64,000 nt of DNA from positions 1,798,001 through 1,862,000 of the forward strand of contig CAWBNP010000002.1 in assembly GCA_963790245.1 (NCBI GenBank), read 5' to 3'. This document shows positions 57,420-64,000 of this stretch, piece by piece. Source of the DNA: JACCVG01 sp963790245. GTDB taxonomy: Bacteria > Actinomycetota > Thermoleophilia > Solirubrobacterales > Thermoleophilaceae. The notes under the pieces are model-generated. The model searched no databases. It saw only the letters and a program-made list of their open reading frames with translations, and was not told where the DNA came from. A program made the position numbers and the translations under genes. Within the stretch, counting starts at the first letter, position 1. Each line of letters begins with the position of its first letter.

Positions 57420-58070
57420 ATGTCCACTTCCCAACCACCCAGAAATCGTGATGGCGGCGGCCGCGGCGGCCGCGGCGGCCGCGACTCCGAGTTCCAGGAG
57501 CGCGTCGTCGAGATCAACCGCGTCGCCAAGGTCGTCAAGGGCGGCCGGCGCTTCTCGTTCACGGCGCTCGTCGTCGTCGGCGACGAGAAGTCGATGGTCG
57601 GGGTCGGCTACGGCAAGGCCAACGAGGTGCCCCTCGCGATCCAGAAGGGCGTCGAGAAGGCCCGCCGCAACATGTTCAAGGTTCCGATGCACCACAAGAC
57701 GATCACCCACCAGGTGACCGGGGTCCACGGAGCCGGCCGCGTGCTGCTCCGCCCCGCGTCCGAGGGCACAGGCGTCATCGCCGGCGGCGGTGTGCGCGCG
57801 GTGCTCGAGCTCGCGGGCATCCACGACGTGCTCTCCAAGTCGCTCGGCAGCCAGAACCCGATCAACCTCGTCCGCGCGACGATCGCCGGCCTGCAGCAGC
57901 TTCGCACCCCGCGCGAGATCGCTGACCTGCGCGGCTTGACCGTCGCCCAGGTGCTCGGGATTGACGACACCCGCACCGCTGCGCCCGAGGCCTCCGAGGC
58001 CGCTGAAGCTCCCGCCGAGGATCAGCCTGCCCCCGTGACCGCCGAGGCGGTCGCCGCCGAGGGCTCCTGA
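57420..58070 (+). CDS. rpsE: 30S ribosomal protein S5 with Gly/Arg N-terminus and acidic tail
   Basis: 216 aa, usual 165-170. The first 25 residues contain DGGGRGGRGGRD, encoded by a perfect 9-bp tandem repeat. The core is normal (FQERVVEINRVAKVVKGGRR, GYGKANEVPLAIQKGVEKAR, LGSQNPINLVRATIAGLQQL). The last 40 residues are Ala/Glu/Pro-rich (APEASEAAEAPAEDQ). Its TGA overlaps the rpmD ATG. Confidence 0.96.
   Translation: MSTSQPPRNRDGGGRGGRGGRDSEFQERVVEINRVAKVVKGGRRFSFTALVVVGDEKSMVGVGYGKANEVPLAIQKGVEKARRNMFKVPMHHKTITHQVTGVHGAGRVLLRPASEGTGVIAGGGVRAVLELAGIHDVLSKSLGSQNPINLVRATIAGLQQLRTPREIADLRGLTVAQVLGIDDTRTAAPEASEAAEAPAEDQPAPVTAEAVAAEGS
57456..57482 (+). repeat. Triple 9-bp tandem repeat in rpsE
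   Basis: Three exact copies of GGCGGCCGC encode the Gly/Arg-rich start of S5. The repeat is prone to copy-number change in steps of three codons. Confidence 0.85.
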
Positions 58071-58249
58071 TGGCCGACGCGGTGAAGATCACCCAGGTCA
58101 AGTCGGCCAACGGCGCGAGCCCCCGCCAGCGCGACGCGTTGCGGACGCTCGGGCTCGGCCGGATCGGCCGCAGCACGGAGCGGCCCGATCATCCGACCCT
58201 GCGTGGCGCGGTGCGCGTCGTCGAGCATCTCGTGAAGGTCGAGGGCTAA
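58070..58249 (+). CDS. rpmD: 50S ribosomal protein L30
   Basis: 59 aa, short but normal for L30. Begins MADAVKITQVKSANGASPR and has RDALRTLGLGRIGRSTERPD, the L30 signature, ending VRVVEHLVKVEG. ATG 58070 shares a base with the rpsE stop; TAA at 58247-58249 precedes rplO by 3 nt. Confidence 0.95.
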   Translation: MADAVKITQVKSANGASPRQRDALRTLGLGRIGRSTERPDHPTLRGAVRVVEHLVKVEG

Positions 58250-58252
58250 GAG

Positions 58253-58753
58253 ATGGCCGACGCGATCGATCCGAAGGACATCGGGCTCCACAACCTGAAG
58301 CCCGCACCGGGCTCACGCCACCGCCGCAAGCGGATCGGCCGCGGCGAGGGCTCCGGCACGGGCAAGACCAGCGGCCGCGGTCAGAAGGGCGCCGGCGCCC
58401 GCGCGGGCAGCAAGCGCAACGCCGCCTTCGAAGGCGGTCAGACGCCGATCCATATGCGGATGCGCAAGTTGCGCGGCCCGACGATGAAGCAGTCGATGCC
58501 CTTCGAGCCGTTCCGTACCCGCACCCAGCCGGTCAACCTCGCCGATCTCGAGGCGCGCTTCGACGCCGACGCCGAGGTTACGCCGGAGGCTCTCACCGCG
58601 AAGGGACTCGCGACCCGCAAGGGCGTGGCGGTCAAGATCCTCGGCAACGGGGACCTGACCAAGAAGCTTTCGGTCAGCGCCCACGGCTTTTCGGCCACGG
58701 CGCGCGAGAAGATCGAAGCCGCGGGCGGTAGCTGCACCCTCATCGAGGGTTAG
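58253..58753 (+). CDS. rplO: 50S ribosomal protein L15
   Basis: 166 aa. Seen: HNLKPAPGSRHRRKRIGRGE, GKTSGRGQKGAGARAGSK, GGQTPIHMRMRKL, and a normal C-terminal domain (VSAHGFSATAREKIEAAGGS). ATG 58253. Confidence 0.97.
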   Translation: MADAIDPKDIGLHNLKPAPGSRHRRKRIGRGEGSGTGKTSGRGQKGAGARAGSKRNAAFEGGQTPIHMRMRKLRGPTMKQSMPFEPFRTRTQPVNLADLEARFDADAEVTPEALTAKGLATRKGVAVKILGNGDLTKKLSVSAHGFSATAREKIEAAGGSCTLIEG

Positions 58754-58755
58754 CC

Positions 58756-60027
58756 GTGCTGGCGACGCTCGTCAACTCCTTCCGGATCGCGGACATCCGA
58801 AAGAAGCTCGCGTTCACGGCAGCGATGCTGTTGATCTACCGGGTCGGTGCCTACATTCCCGCGCCGGGGATCAACATCGAGGCCGTCGAAGCGATCTCGC
58901 AGAACTTCGCCGGCTCGAACGTGCTCGGGTTCCTCAACCTCTTCTCCGGCGGCAGCCTGCAGCGGTTCGCGATCTTCGCGCTCGGGATCATGCCCTACAT
59001 CACGGCCTCGATCATCCTGCAGCTGATGCAGGTCGTTGTGCCCTCGCTCGAGAAGCTCCGCAAGGAGGGCGAGGTCGGCCAGCGCAAGATCACCCAGTAC
59101 ACGCGCTACCTGACGGTCGCGCTCGCCTTCGGTCAGTCGATCGGCTACGTCTTCCTGTTCCGCAGCTTCGCCGCGAGCTCGGCCACGCCGATCGTCGATG
59201 ACTTCGGCTTCTCGCAGGTGTTCGTGATCGTGATCACCCTGACGGCGGGCTGTGTCGTCCTGATGTGGCTCGGCGAGCTGATCACCCAGCGCGGCATCGG
59301 CAACGGCATCTCGCTGATGATCTTCGCCTCGATCGTCTCCGGGCTCCCGAACGGGATCGTCCTGTGGTGGAACAACCCGGACCCGGTCTTCAAGGTGCTG
59401 ATGCCGTTCCTCGCAATCGCGATCATCGTCGCGATCGTCTTCATCCAGGAGGGTCAGCGCCGGATCCCGGTCCAGTACGCAAAGCGCGTCGTCGGCCGGA
59501 AGATGCAGGGGGGGACCTCGACCTACCTGCCGCTGCGCGTCAACATGGCGGGGGTCATCCCCGTGATCTTCGCGGCCTCGCTGATGGCCTTCCCGCCGAC
59601 GATCGGAACCTTGATCCAGCAGCCCTGGGCTGCCGACCTCGCGGCGTTCTTCAATCCCGCCGGCGCCGGCTATCTGATCGGCGAGGTTCTGCTGATCATC
59701 CTGTTCACCTACTTCTATACAGCGGTCACCTTCAACCCCGTCGAGCAGGCCGACAACCTCAAGAAGTACGGCGGCTTCATACCCGGCGTCAGACCCGGGC
59801 GGCCGACGGCCGAGTTCCTCGACCGGATCCTGGCGCGACTGACCTTCCCTGGTGCGCTCTACCTCGGCGCGGTCGCCGCCCTGCCGACGATCCTGATCAA
59901 TCAGACGAGCGCCAACTTCTTCTTCGGCGGCACCTCGATCCTGATCGTCGTCGGCGTAGCGCTCGACACGATGAAGCAACTCGAGGCACAGCTCATGATG
60001 CGCAACTACGAGGGCTTCCTCAAGTAG
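58756..60027 (+). CDS. secY: Preprotein translocase subunit SecY
   Basis: 423 aa, ten transmembrane helices, the protein-conducting channel. Seen: SFRIADIRKKLAFTAAMLL, GIMPYITASIILQLM, plug/TM2a region GGSLQRFAIFALG, and ERAG-free loop with RRIPVQYAKRVVGRKM. GTG start at 58756. Works with the SecE at 27126. Two nt after rplO. Confidence 0.97.
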   Translation: MLATLVNSFRIADIRKKLAFTAAMLLIYRVGAYIPAPGINIEAVEAISQNFAGSNVLGFLNLFSGGSLQRFAIFALGIMPYITASIILQLMQVVVPSLEKLRKEGEVGQRKITQYTRYLTVALAFGQSIGYVFLFRSFAASSATPIVDDFGFSQVFVIVITLTAGCVVLMWLGELITQRGIGNGISLMIFASIVSGLPNGIVLWWNNPDPVFKVLMPFLAIAIIVAIVFIQEGQRRIPVQYAKRVVGRKMQGGTSTYLPLRVNMAGVIPVIFAASLMAFPPTIGTLIQQPWAADLAAFFNPAGAGYLIGEVLLIILFTYFYTAVTFNPVEQADNLKKYGGFIPGVRPGRPTAEFLDRILARLTFPGALYLGAVAALPTILINQTSANFFFGGTSILIVVGVALDTMKQLEAQLMMRNYEGFLK

Positions 60028-60132
60028 CGATTGCCTTCGCGTGGGGCAGTCATTCGGTCGCTTGCGTGCAGAGCACGCGCCGCTCCCTCTTCCGCACCCA
60101 CGCTCGGCACTCGCCACTTGAGTGTTCGAGGG

Positions 60133-60138
60133 TAGGCT
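60133..60138 (+). promoter_or_regulatory. -10-like element of adk
   Basis: TAGGCT, 6 nt before the GTG of adk, in the 117-bp gap after secY. Suggests an own leaderless promoter for adk-map. The rest of the gap has no recognisable feature. Confidence 0.5.
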
Positions 60139-60144
60139 GGCCTG

Positions 60145-60819
60145 GTGACTGAACTCAATCTGATTCTGCTCGGGCCTCCGGGTGCCGGGAAGGGGACGCA
60201 GGCCGCGCGGCTTGTTGACGACTTCGAGCTGCCCTACTTCGCGACCGGGGACATCCTCCGGGCGGCGGTCACGGAGGGCTCCGAGCTCGGCACGGTCGCC
60301 AAGCGGCATATGGACGCGGGCGAGTTGGTCCCCGACGATGTGATCTGTGGCGTCATCATCGAGCGCGTCGACGGGCCCGACGCACGCGATGGATTCGTGC
60401 TCGACGGCTTCCCGCGCACGATCCCGCAGGCCGAGGCGCTGGACGAAGCGGTCACCAAGCTCGGCCGGCGCCTCACCTCGGCGCTGCTCGTCGACGCCCC
60501 AGATGAGGAAGTCATCCGCAGGCTTTCGGGCCGCCGAATCTGCTCCAAGAACCAGCACACCTACCACGTCGAGTTCGACCCGCCAAAGAACGAGGGCTTC
60601 TGCGATCAGGACGGCTCGCCGCTGGTTCAGCGCGATGATGACAAGCCGGAAACGATCGCAAAACGGCTCGAGGTCTACCACGCTCAGACGAGCCCGCTGA
60701 TCGAGTACTACGACGCGGCCGGCCTGCTGCGCAGGTTTGATGGCACCCGTCCGCCGACGGAGGTCCACGACCACATCCGCGCAACGATCGCCACGCTCCG
60801 CCTCGAGAGCGACTTCTAG
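60145..60819 (+). CDS. adk: Adenylate kinase, long (LID) form
   Basis: 224 aa from GTG 60145. Reversible AMP + ATP to 2 ADP. P-loop GPPGAGKGTQ (10-19), FATGDILR, DGFPRT (88-92). The LID domain has the positions of a zinc knuckle but only half the cysteines: Cys133 and Asn136 (CSKN), Cys153 and Asp156 (CDQD). Zinc-type enzymes have four Cys or three Cys plus Asp. Followed 11 nt later by map. Confidence 0.96.
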   Translation: MTELNLILLGPPGAGKGTQAARLVDDFELPYFATGDILRAAVTEGSELGTVAKRHMDAGELVPDDVICGVIIERVDGPDARDGFVLDGFPRTIPQAEALDEAVTKLGRRLTSALLVDAPDEEVIRRLSGRRICSKNQHTYHVEFDPPKNEGFCDQDGSPLVQRDDDKPETIAKRLEVYHAQTSPLIEYYDAAGLLRRFDGTRPPTEVHDHIRATIATLRLESDF

Positions 60820-60830
60820 TTCCTACGCGG

Positions 60831-61607
60831 ATGATCGTCAAGAAGTCCCCCGATGAGATCGAGCAGATGGCTACCGCGGGGAGAATCCACGCGCGCTGCC
60901 TGAACATGCTGGCCGGCAAGGCGCGCGCCGGTGTCAGCACGCTCGACCTCGACGGCGCGGCTGCGCGGTTTCTGCGATCCCAGGGCGCCGACGCTTCGTT
61001 CCTCGGCTACCGCGGTTTCCCCGGCTCGATCTGCGCCTCGCCGAACTCGATGATCGTCCACGGCATCCCGGGGCCCGAGCCTCTCCAGCGCGGCGACCTG
61101 CTGTCGATCGACCTCGGCGTCACGCTCGACGGCTGGGTCGTCGACGGCGCCGTGACGGTCGCCGTCGGCCCGCCGACCGCGATCGCCGAGAAGCTCCTGT
61201 CAGCGACGCGCGACGCGCTGACCGACGCGGTCGAGCAGTGCAGGGTCGGTAACCACCTCGGCGACATCGGCCACGCGGTCTCCTCGCGCGTCGAGAAGCA
61301 GGGCCTGTCGGTCGTCAAAGCACTCGTCGGGCACGGGGTCGGCCGCAGCATGCACGAAGATCCGCAGATTCCCAACTACGGCGATCCCGGGACGGGCGTC
61401 GAGCTGGCCGAGGGGATGGTGCTGGCGATCGAGCCGATGATCACGACCGGCAGCGACGACATCCGGATGGGCGATGACGGCTGGGCGGTGTTCACCGTCG
61501 ACGGCTCGCTGGCGGCCCATTTCGAGCACACCGTGGCGATCACCGCCGAGGGCCCGCGAATCCTCACGCCGTGGCATCTGGAGGACTCCGAGCGCCGGGC
61601 CGCTTGA
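60831..61607 (+). CDS. map: Methionine aminopeptidase type I
   Basis: 258 aa. Removes N-terminal methionine. All five metal ligands align with the family: Asp94, Asp105, His168, Glu201 and Glu232 (SIDLG, VVDGAV, VGHGVGRSMHE, AIEPMITTG, FEHTVAIT). ATG 60831. The usual next gene, infA, is absent from the 148-bp gap that follows. Confidence 0.96.
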   Translation: MIVKKSPDEIEQMATAGRIHARCLNMLAGKARAGVSTLDLDGAAARFLRSQGADASFLGYRGFPGSICASPNSMIVHGIPGPEPLQRGDLLSIDLGVTLDGWVVDGAVTVAVGPPTAIAEKLLSATRDALTDAVEQCRVGNHLGDIGHAVSSRVEKQGLSVVKALVGHGVGRSMHEDPQIPNYGDPGTGVELAEGMVLAIEPMITTGSDDIRMGDDGWAVFTVDGSLAAHFEHTVAITAEGPRILTPWHLEDSERRAA

Positions 61608-61755
61608 GAAGCCGGCCGACCCGCTCGGAGCCTGCTGTCGAAGTTGCCCGCCTGCTACTCTTCCCGGTCGGCGTGGCGGCGATTCCTGGCCCCCGCGCTG
61701 TTTCTGTCTAAAGTCGATCGCAGGGCCGATCCAGGTCCGGTCTCTGAACGGAGTT

Positions 61756-61869
61756 ATGAAGGTCCGAACGTCCGTCAAACCGATGTGTGAGAAGTGCAAG
61801 GTGATCCGCCGAAACGGCGCGGTCCTCGTCATCTGCCCGAACCCGCGCCACAAGCAGCGGCAGGGGTAG
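61756..61869 (+). CDS. rpmJ: 50S ribosomal protein L36, zinc-binding form
   Basis: 37 aa. MKVRTSVKPMCEKCKVIRR, with zinc ligands Cys11, Cys14, Cys27 and His32. ATG 61756 inside GGAGTTATG. The 148-bp gap upstream holds a possible -10 (TACTCT 61656-61661, or TAAAGT 61709-61714). Confidence 0.95.
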   Translation: MKVRTSVKPMCEKCKVIRRNGAVLVICPNPRHKQRQG

Positions 61870-61872
61870 CGC

Positions 61873-62253
61873 ATGGCTCGCATCGCAGGCATCAACATCC
61901 CGCTCAACAAGCGGGTCGAGGTCGGTCTCACCTACATCTTCGGCGTCGGCCCGTCGCGCTCGCGCACGGTGCTCAAGCAGGTCGGGGTGGATCCCAATAC
62001 TTTCGTGAAGGACTTGACCGAAGATGAGGTCGTCAAGCTCCGTGACGCGATCGACGACGACCTCACCGTCGAGGGTGACCTGCGTCGCGAGCGCTCCCAG
62101 AACGTCAAGCGGCTGATGGAGATCGGCGCCTACCGCGGGCTCCGGCACCGTCGCGGCCTGCCCGTCAACGGCCAGCGGACGAAGACCAACGCGCGCACCC
62201 GCAAGGGTCCGAAGCGCCTCCAGGTCGCGAACAAGAAGAAGGTGGCCAAGTAG
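61873..62253 (+). CDS. rpsM: 30S ribosomal protein S13
   Basis: 126 aa. Seen: ARIAGINIPLNKRVEVGLTY, IFGVGPSRSRTVLKQ and YRGLRHRRGLPVNGQRTKTN. ATG 61873, 3 nt after rpmJ; stop overlaps the rpsK GTG. Confidence 0.97.
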   Translation: MARIAGINIPLNKRVEVGLTYIFGVGPSRSRTVLKQVGVDPNTFVKDLTEDEVVKLRDAIDDDLTVEGDLRRERSQNVKRLMEIGAYRGLRHRRGLPVNGQRTKTNARTRKGPKRLQVANKKKVAK

Positions 62254-62648
62254 TGGCCGAGAAGAAGGGGCGCCCGCGCGGCCGCCGCAAGGTGAAGAAG
62301 AACATTCCCTTCGGCCAGGCCCACATCAAGACCAGCTTCAACAACACGATCGTCGCCCTGACCGACAAGGAGGGCAACGTGATCGCGTGGGAATCCGCCG
62401 GTGGCGCCGGCTTCAAGGGTTCGCGCAAGTCGACGCCGTTCGCCGCTCAGGTGACCGCCGACTCAGCCGCGCGCAAGGGCATGGAGCAGGGTCTCCAGAA
62501 GGTCGAGGTGTTCGTCAAGGGGCCGGGCTCCGGTCGCGAGACGGCGATCCGCTCGCTCCAGGCCGCCGGTCTCGAGGTCACCTCGATTCGCGACGTCACC
62601 CCCCAGGCCCACAACGGCTGCCGGCCGAAGAAGCGACGGAGGGTGTAG
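62253..62648 (+). CDS. rpsK: 30S ribosomal protein S11
   Basis: 131 aa from GTG 62253. Seen: HIKTSFNNTIVALTDKEGNV, FVKGPGSGRETAIRSLQAAG and DVTPQAHNGCRPKKRRRV. Normal length. Confidence 0.97.
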   Translation: MAEKKGRPRGRRKVKKNIPFGQAHIKTSFNNTIVALTDKEGNVIAWESAGGAGFKGSRKSTPFAAQVTADSAARKGMEQGLQKVEVFVKGPGSGRETAIRSLQAAGLEVTSIRDVTPQAHNGCRPKKRRRV

Positions 62649-63269
62649 ATGGCGCGCGATCGCGGACCGCAGTGCAAGCAGTGCCGGCGCGAGGGTGAGA
62701 AGCTCTTTCTCAAGGGCGAGCGCTGCCTGACCGACAAGTGCGGCGTCGAGCGCCGGGCCTACCCGCCCGGTCAGCACGGTCGCGGGCGGGCCAAGCAGTC
62801 CGAGTACCGACTTCAGCTACGCGAGAAGCAGAAGGCGCGCCGCTTCTACGGTGTGCTCGAGAAGCAGTTCCGCGCCTACTACGCCAAGGCCAGCCGTCAG
62901 GAGGGCGTCACCGGTGAAAATCTCCTGCGCCTGCTCGAGAGCCGGCTCGACAACGTCCTCGTCCGGCTCGGCTTCGCGACCTCTCGTCGCCAGGCGCGCC
63001 AACTCGTCTTGCACGGCCACTGGAGCGTCAACGGACGCCGCGTCGACGTGCCCAGCTATCAAATCAAGCCCAACGACGTGATCAGCATCAAGTCGGGCTC
63101 GACGGCGGACCAGGTGATCCGTGACGCGACCGAGCTCACCTCGGCCGTCCCGGCCTGGCTGCAGGCCGATCACGACGGCCTCACGGCGAAGGTGCTGCGC
63201 CATCCGGAGCGTCAGGAGATCGACACTCCGGTCCAGGAACAGCTCATCGTCGAGCTGTACTCGAAGTAA
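62649..63269 (+). CDS. rpsD: 30S ribosomal protein S4, cysteine-containing type
   Basis: 206 aa. S4 domain with ENLLRLLESRLDNVLVRLGF and RQARQLVLHGHWSVNGRRVD. N-terminus carries Cys9, 12, 26 and 31 (QCKQCRRE, ERCLTDKCG), the zinc-binding variant. ATG directly after the rpsK stop. In many bacteria S4 regulates the alpha operon. Confidence 0.97.
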   Translation: MARDRGPQCKQCRREGEKLFLKGERCLTDKCGVERRAYPPGQHGRGRAKQSEYRLQLREKQKARRFYGVLEKQFRAYYAKASRQEGVTGENLLRLLESRLDNVLVRLGFATSRRQARQLVLHGHWSVNGRRVDVPSYQIKPNDVISIKSGSTADQVIRDATELTSAVPAWLQADHDGLTAKVLRHPERQEIDTPVQEQLIVELYSK

Positions 63270-63335
63270 CCAGCAATCGAAGGTCCGGCGCCGGTCCGGC
63301 GGCCGGGCGGTTCGATCACGACCCAAGGAACAAAC

Positions 63336-64000
63336 ATGCTCGAGTTTCAGACTCCCGAAATCACCGCCGAAAAGATCGAGGAGAATCGCGGCTCCTTCAC
63401 GATCGAGCCCCTCGATCGAGGCTTCGGCTACACGTTCGGTAACTCGCTGCGCCGGGTTCTGCTCTCCTCGCTCGGTGGCGCGGCCGTCACCAGCGTGCGG
63501 ATCGAGGGTGTCGCGCACGAGTTCTCGACGATCGCCGGTGTGACCGAGGACGTGACCGACATCATTCTCAACCTCAAGGAGATCGTCTGCCGGATGCATT
63601 CCGACGCGGCCGAGATCGAGGTGCCGCTCGTGACCTCCGGCCCCGGCGAGGTGACCGCGGGCGACATCGATCTGCCGTCGGGCGTCGAGATCCTCAACCC
63701 GGGCGTCCACCTCGCGACGATCGAGAAGAAGACCAAGCTCGAGATGTACCTGACCGTCGGTCACGGCCGCGGGTACTCCCCGGCGGAGGACAACAAGACC
63801 GACGACCAGCCGATCGGCGTCATCCCGATCGATTCGATCTTCTCACCCGTCAAGCGGGTGGCCTACCAGGTCGAGTCGGCGCGAGTCGGACAGCGGACCG
63901 ATTACGACAAGCTGACCCTCGACATCGAGACCGACGGCTCGGTCGAGCCCCAGGCGGCGCTGCGCGAGGCGGCGGAGATCCTGATCAAGAGCCTCGCGAT
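63336..64000 (+). CDS. rpoA: RNA polymerase alpha subunit, 3'-truncated by window end
   Basis: 221 codons of the N-terminal assembly domain are present. Seen: FTIEPLDRGFGYTFGNSLRR, LLSSLGGAAVTSVRIEGV, HEFSTIAGVTEDVTDII, and the dimerisation region to EILIKSLA. AAGGAA lies 7 nt before ATG 63336. The C-terminal domain that binds promoters and activators lies beyond the window. Confidence 0.97.
   Translation, partial: MLEFQTPEITAEKIEENRGSFTIEPLDRGFGYTFGNSLRRVLLSSLGGAAVTSVRIEGVAHEFSTIAGVTEDVTDIILNLKEIVCRMHSDAAEIEVPLVTSGPGEVTAGDIDLPSGVEILNPGVHLATIEKKTKLEMYLTVGHGRGYSPAEDNKTDDQPIGVIPIDSIFSPVKRVAYQVESARVGQRTDYDKLTLDIETDGSVEPQAALREAAEILIKSLA

Overview
The window is one contiguous piece of a high-GC actinobacterial chromosome. 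The best guess is class Thermoleophilia, near Solirubrobacterales. Pointers to that are the GC-rich codon use, an actinobacterial RpoB/RpoC/ribosomal gene set, a FolE2-type GTP cyclohydrolase, an NTF2-like protein of the 'MSQEN' type, membrane-anchored class III cyclase, RTX and 'bacterial Ig-like' secreted proteins, and many promoters of the form TANNNT placed 6-10 nt before a start codon, as expected for leaderless mRNAs. The order is an inference; no database was consulted.

Layout. 1-3,610: end of a surface-polysaccharide locus (bacterial tyrosine kinase, GDP-mannose 3,5-epimerase-like protein, dTDP-4-dehydrorhamnose reductase) and a secreted RTX-repeat protein. 3,640-8,820: stress and core genes (MscL, Na+/H+ antiporter, PgsA, FolE2, primary sigma factor, tRNA-Tyr). 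8,820-26,860: accessory region with a secreted glycoside hydrolase, a flavoprotein dehydrogenase, an MBL-rhodanese protein, a TetR/large-membrane-protein pair, tRNA-Thr, a P450, CtaG, a CDF transporter and an adenylate cyclase, plus several broken genes. 26,880-64,000: nearly the whole transcription/translation supercluster: rpmG-secE-nusG-rplKA-rplJL; rpoBC; rpsLG-(fmdB-like, nuclease)-fusA-tuf; then rpsJ to rpsQ, rplN to secY, adk, map, rpmJ, rpsM-K-D and rpoA (cut by the window end). A few non-ribosomal genes sit between the blocks (LLM flavin oxidoreductase, radical SAM/B12 protein, HAD protein, crotonase).

How it works together. The right half supplies RNA polymerase (alpha, beta, beta'), NusG, SecE/SecY, both elongation factors and most ribosomal proteins. 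Several transcription units open with a leader that carries a strong hairpin, in two cases a textbook intrinsic terminator placed between promoter and first gene, so regulation by attenuation or r-protein feedback is likely. No CRISPR array, insertion sequence, prophage or transposase was seen. The most unusual signals are long acidic Glu/Ala/Pro extensions on several ribosomal proteins (above all a 179-residue N-terminal extension on S17), the attenuator-like leaders, a large nested dyad at 25,031-25,136, two genes whose true N-termini lack any canonical start codon, and three broken genes (PAS-LuxR relic, frameshifted beta-propeller, frameshifted small secreted protein).
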